Below are positions 40,801 to 42,911 of a DNA stretch of 42,911 nt, piece by piece. Below the pieces are notes generated by a model. That model was not told where the DNA came from. It was given only the letters and a program-made list of their open reading frames with translations, and ran no database searches. A program made the translations under genes and the position numbers. Source of the DNA: an uncultured Janibacter sp. GTDB lineage: Bacteria; Actinomycetota; Actinomycetes; Actinomycetales; Dermatophilaceae. The stretch is from assembly GCA_946222495.1 (NCBI GenBank), contig CAMICF010000003.1:1-42911 (forward strand), given 5' to 3'. Positions within the stretch are counted from its first letter, which is position 1, and each line of letters begins with the position of its first letter.

Positions 40801-41326
40801 CGTCGTCGACGTCACCTACTCACGGCTCGGGCCCAAGCAGCAGATCGGGTCGTGGATCCGGCTGCTCGCCCTCGCCGCCGGCGGGTCCGACGACGACGGG
40901 TGGCAGGCCTCCGTTCTCGGCAAGGGGGCGCGCGGATCGGTCGCCCGCACGACACGGGGGCCCTTGCCGCAGGCGGCCGCCCGGTCGCACCTCGTCGCGC
41001 TCGTCGACCTCTACACTCTCGGCCTCAGCGCGCCACTGCCGCTGCCCGTGAAGACCTCCTTCGCCTGGGCCGAGGTCCTGCAGCGCAACGCCTCCCTGCG
41101 TCACGCGGCGACCCTCAAGGCCGCCGACGACTGGACCCAGACCACCCTGAAGAACGGCGGGGTCATCCCCGGCGAGCGCGACGACGCCTGGTGGCAGCGC
41201 GTCCACGGACGCGATGCGCCGCTCGAGGTCCTCCTCGAGCCCGTCGCCGGCCCGGGCACCGACCTGGCCGGCCTCGCCCCGAAGGTCTGGGGCCCGGCCA
41301 TCGACAACATCGAGAGCACGTCATGA
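37886..41326 (+). CDS. recC: Exodeoxyribonuclease V gamma subunit
   Basis: 1146 residues, the usual size of RecC, which splits the strands and scans for Chi in the RecBCD helicase-nuclease. Recognisable blocks are VVVPEQGIERWLAQRLSHRLG near the start, LFGHTRLAVTEVELLDALSE, RQVEVLREVLVGLLEDDPTLEPRDVLVMCPDVETYAPLI and the inactivated nuclease-like C-terminal domain with IADLIAFYENPARGFLRDRL-type sequence. Residues ~320-336 (GFRGSAAGGLAPQP) are a dispersed DNA repeat read in frame. The stop overlaps the recB ATG by four bases. Confidence 0.94.
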   Translation: MALHLHRAQRTDLLAEDLGELLASPLPDPFAEEVVVVPEQGIERWLAQRLSHRLGRGEGGQDGVCAGVRFIRPRSLVTMLTGRDEDDPWLPQHLAWPLLEVIDGAVGEPWCRALSRHLGSGDDTADADLVEVRAGRRYSVALRLARLFHRYGQSRPSMLTDWREGRDTDGVGTALDPDLAWQPQLWRRLVARIDALPPDVRHAETIARLRALAPSGGGEGGPSTEDGLDLPDRLSLFGHTRLAVTEVELLDALSESREVHLWLPQPSPTLWDRLAPVAAEGLVAREDDRTSDLVRHPLLASLGRDSRELARVLGPWVDDEGFRGSAAGGLAPQPTAGQDGAGGDPATVLQWLQADLRDDHVPTAEERATRATPQGDRSIQVHAAHGPSRQVEVLREVLVGLLEDDPTLEPRDVLVMCPDVETYAPLIGAAFGLGDHGTDAEGVDTHPAHRLRVRLADRSLRATNPLLDVADRLVGLAGGRLTASEVLDLAASEPVRRRFRLDDDALATMTRWVGDSGIRWGYDQARRAPFAMEVENQGTWLFGLDRLLLGVAVSADGPLQVGGVMPLDDVGSGAVDLVGRITELLERIGAGLDALETARTAHEWMTGLTEAVLSLTDVPLRDRWQIGDLQRTLTRAARHASDEVPLRLADVRVLLADQLAGRPSRASFRTGGLTVCTMTPMRSVPHRVVCLLGMDDDSFPRQQTVDGDDVLARVPLTGERDARSEDRQLLLDAVLAARERLVIAYTGADERSGEHCPPAVPLGELIDAARETTAAPVEVVEHPLQPFDARNLTPGALAGPAPFSFDRSALDAARASLGERTAPGRLLTAPLPALAVDDISLADLIAFYENPARGFLRDRLQVGVSREAEEVSDRLPIDLDGLQKWAVGDRALRARLAGEDPRAIYEAELLRGELPPANLGAIALEEIGRAVEQLMGQVARGPADPVRAVDVDVTLPGDRRLTGTVEGVRGTHVVDVTYSRLGPKQQIGSWIRLLALAAGGSDDDGWQASVLGKGARGSVARTTRGPLPQAAARSHLVALVDLYTLGLSAPLPLPVKTSFAWAEVLQRNASLRHAATLKAADDWTQTTLKNGGVIPGERDDAWWQRVHGRDAPLEVLLEPVAGPGTDLAGLAPKVWGPAIDNIESTS
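38845..38887. repeat. GGTTTCGAGGCTCG-family repeat inserted in frame in recC
   Basis: 43 bases: GGGGTTTCGAGGCTCGGCC ... GGCCTCGCACCTCAACCC, with GGCCGC-AGGC-GGCC at the centre. It is read as GFRGSAAGGLAPQP using codons rare here (TTT, CGA, CCT, CAA). Confidence 0.7.
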
Positions 41327-42911
41327 GTGCACTGACCCCCTTCGACATCACCGCGGACCTCCCCACGGGCACGGTCCTCCTCGAGGCGAGCGCCGGCACC
41401 GGCAAGACCTGGACCATCGGCGCCCTCGTCGCCCGGCACATCGCCGAGGGGACGCGGCTCGAGGACATGCTCGTCATCACCTTCGGCCGCGCGGCCTCCC
41501 GGGAGATGCGCGAGCGCGTCCGCGAGCACCTGCGCTTCGTCCACCGCCACGTCGCGGACGAGAGTCTCCCGAGTGGCGACCCCGTCGTGGCCCTCCTGCG
41601 CGAAGGGAGTCCCGCGGACGTGGCCGAGCGGGAGCGCCGCCTCCGGGACGCCCTGACCCACTTCGACGCCGCGACGATCGCCACGACGCACCAGTTCTGC
41701 CAGCTCGTCCTGCGCGGCCTCGGTGTCGCCGGCGACTCCGACCCCCACTCGCGGCTCGTCGAGGACCTCTCCGACCTGCGGGACGAGGTCGTCGACGACC
41801 TGTACCTGCGGGGTTTCGCCGGGGGCGGGACACCGGCCTTCACCCGGCAGCGGGCCGGTGAGATCGCCCGCTCGGTCACCGAGAACCCGCACGCCACCCT
41901 CGACCCGAGCTCGCTCGACGGTGGCGGTGCGGACGCGCGGATGCTGCGCTTCGGCCACCTCGTGCGGACCGAGATGGACCGCCGCAAGCGACGCCTCGGC
42001 CTGCTCGGCTACGACGACCTGCTCTCCCATCTCGCCGGCGCCCTCGAGGACGAGGACTCCCCGGCTCGCGAGCGGATGCGCCAGCGGTGGCAGGTCGTGC
42101 TCGTCGACGAGTTCCAGGACACCGACCCGGTGCAGTGGCAGATCCTCGACCGCGCCTTCTCCGGGCACAGCACCCTCGTGCTCATCGGCGACCCGAAGCA
42201 GGCGATCTACGGCTTCCGCGGTGGCGACGTCGACACCTATCTCACGGCGGCGGGGACCGCGACGGCCCGGCACACGCTCGGGGTCAACCACCGCTCCGAC
42301 GGGCCCCTCGTCCGCAGCCTCGGCGTCCTCCTCGGCGGAGCCCAGCTCGGGGACGAGGAGATCGTCGTCCACCCGGTGAGCGCCGCCCGGGAGGGCTCCC
42401 GGCTCGGCGTCGCCGACGGCATCGCCCCCGACGGGCTCCTCGACCCGGTCCGGCTCCGTGTCGTGCCGAGCGAGCTCGTGCAGCAGCCGGGCCAGCGGAA
42501 CGTGCCCATCGGCGCGATCCGCCCCCTCGTGGCCGCCGACTGCGCCGCCGAGATCACCCGGCTCCTCGCCCGTGACGTGACCTTCGACGGCCGGCCCCTG
42601 CGCGCCGGTGACGTGGCCGTCCTCGCCCACACCCGCAACCAGCTCGACCAGGTGCGCACCGCCCTGACCGCCGTCGGGCTGCGCTCGGTCATCGTCTCGA
42701 GCGACAGCATCTACGCCTCCCCGGCCGCGGCGGCCTGGCTCACGCTGCTCGAGGCCATGGAGCTGACCCACCGGCCCGAGCGCGTGCGGGCGGCGGCGCT
42801 CACTCCCTTCGTCGGGGCGAGCGCGGAGGAGCTGGACGCGCGCGGCGAGGACCTCACCGAGGACATCGCCCACCGGCTGCGCACCTGGGGCGGACTGCTC
42901 GCACGGCGGGG
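41323..42911 (+). CDS. recB: Exodeoxyribonuclease V beta subunit, N-terminal part
   Basis: 529 residues of a UvrD-family helicase subunit; the gene continues beyond the window. Walker A is LEASAGTGKTWTI, motif Ia TFGRAASREMRERVRE, motif II VLVDEFQDTDPVQW, motif III IGDPKQAIYGFRGGD and motif IV NHRSDGPL. This is the 3'-5' motor; the nuclease domain would be in the missing C-terminal half. Coupled to recC by ATGA. recD is expected downstream. Confidence 0.94.
   Translation, partial: MSALTPFDITADLPTGTVLLEASAGTGKTWTIGALVARHIAEGTRLEDMLVITFGRAASREMRERVREHLRFVHRHVADESLPSGDPVVALLREGSPADVAERERRLRDALTHFDAATIATTHQFCQLVLRGLGVAGDSDPHSRLVEDLSDLRDEVVDDLYLRGFAGGGTPAFTRQRAGEIARSVTENPHATLDPSSLDGGGADARMLRFGHLVRTEMDRRKRRLGLLGYDDLLSHLAGALEDEDSPARERMRQRWQVVLVDEFQDTDPVQWQILDRAFSGHSTLVLIGDPKQAIYGFRGGDVDTYLTAAGTATARHTLGVNHRSDGPLVRSLGVLLGGAQLGDEEIVVHPVSAAREGSRLGVADGIAPDGLLDPVRLRVVPSELVQQPGQRNVPIGAIRPLVAADCAAEITRLLARDVTFDGRPLRAGDVAVLAHTRNQLDQVRTALTAVGLRSVIVSSDSIYASPAAAAWLTLLEAMELTHRPERVRAAALTPFVGASAEELDARGEDLTEDIAHRLRTWGGLLARR

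Overview
The window is high-GC DNA from an actinobacterium. It shows near-exclusive G/C third codon positions, many GTG starts, translationally coupled ATGA/GTGA overlaps, and many start codons lying 6-7 bases after a TANNNT -10 box (leaderless transcription). Gene content (RecBCD rather than AdnAB, a Sec-type formate dehydrogenase, DUF3105/DUF305, PPK2) and the repeat families point to Micrococcales, perhaps the Intrasporangiaceae. That placement is inference. No rRNA, CRISPR array, phage or insertion sequence was seen.

Layout. 1-2371: end of a ferritin gene, a HAD phosphatase, and a divergent SDR-like protein with a Cys4 zinc-ribbon motif. 2372-16242: a selenium/formate block. It holds fdhA, whose in-frame UGA at 3139 is read as selenocysteine and is followed by a SECIS-like hairpin, then fdhB, an NrfD-like membrane subunit and an OFA-family (oxalate/formate) transporter. 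Next come a CapA-like lipoprotein, selD, a UPF0718/ArsP-type permease, tRNA-Sec (anticodon UCA), selA and selB. Everything needed to make and insert selenocysteine lies beside the enzyme that uses it.

16243-21226: accessory genes. These are a YczE-like membrane protein with its TetR regulator and a divergent membrane protein carrying two matching operators, PPK2, YbaK, a DUF952 protein, and an AraC/VOC pair. 21276-29279: an apparent catabolic island under a GntR/FCD regulator. It contains a semialdehyde dehydrogenase, a class III aminotransferase, a DUF3830 protein, an amidase, a 2-hydroxyacid dehydrogenase, and two tandem Asp/Glu-racemase-superfamily (maleate-isomerase-like) paralogues followed by the regulator. 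The same 12-base palindrome lies in both divergent promoter regions. The substrate is unknown.

29393-37745: Glu/Leu dehydrogenase with a divergent LysR, a DUF998 membrane protein that seems to start at CTG, a small hydrophilic protein, a monoacylglycerol-lipase-like hydrolase, DUF3105/DUF305 proteins, and a damaged TetR-SDR-NTF2 locus (head-to-head 5' deletion plus a one-base frameshift), then a threonine-dehydratase-like enzyme. 37886-42911: recC and the first part of recB, which runs off the window.

Convergent junctions carry long hairpins, several with locus-specific repeated words. Two short dispersed palindromic repeat families occur, with copies inserted in frame inside fdhB and recC. 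The word GAAGGG/CCCTTC is visibly over-represented on both strands.
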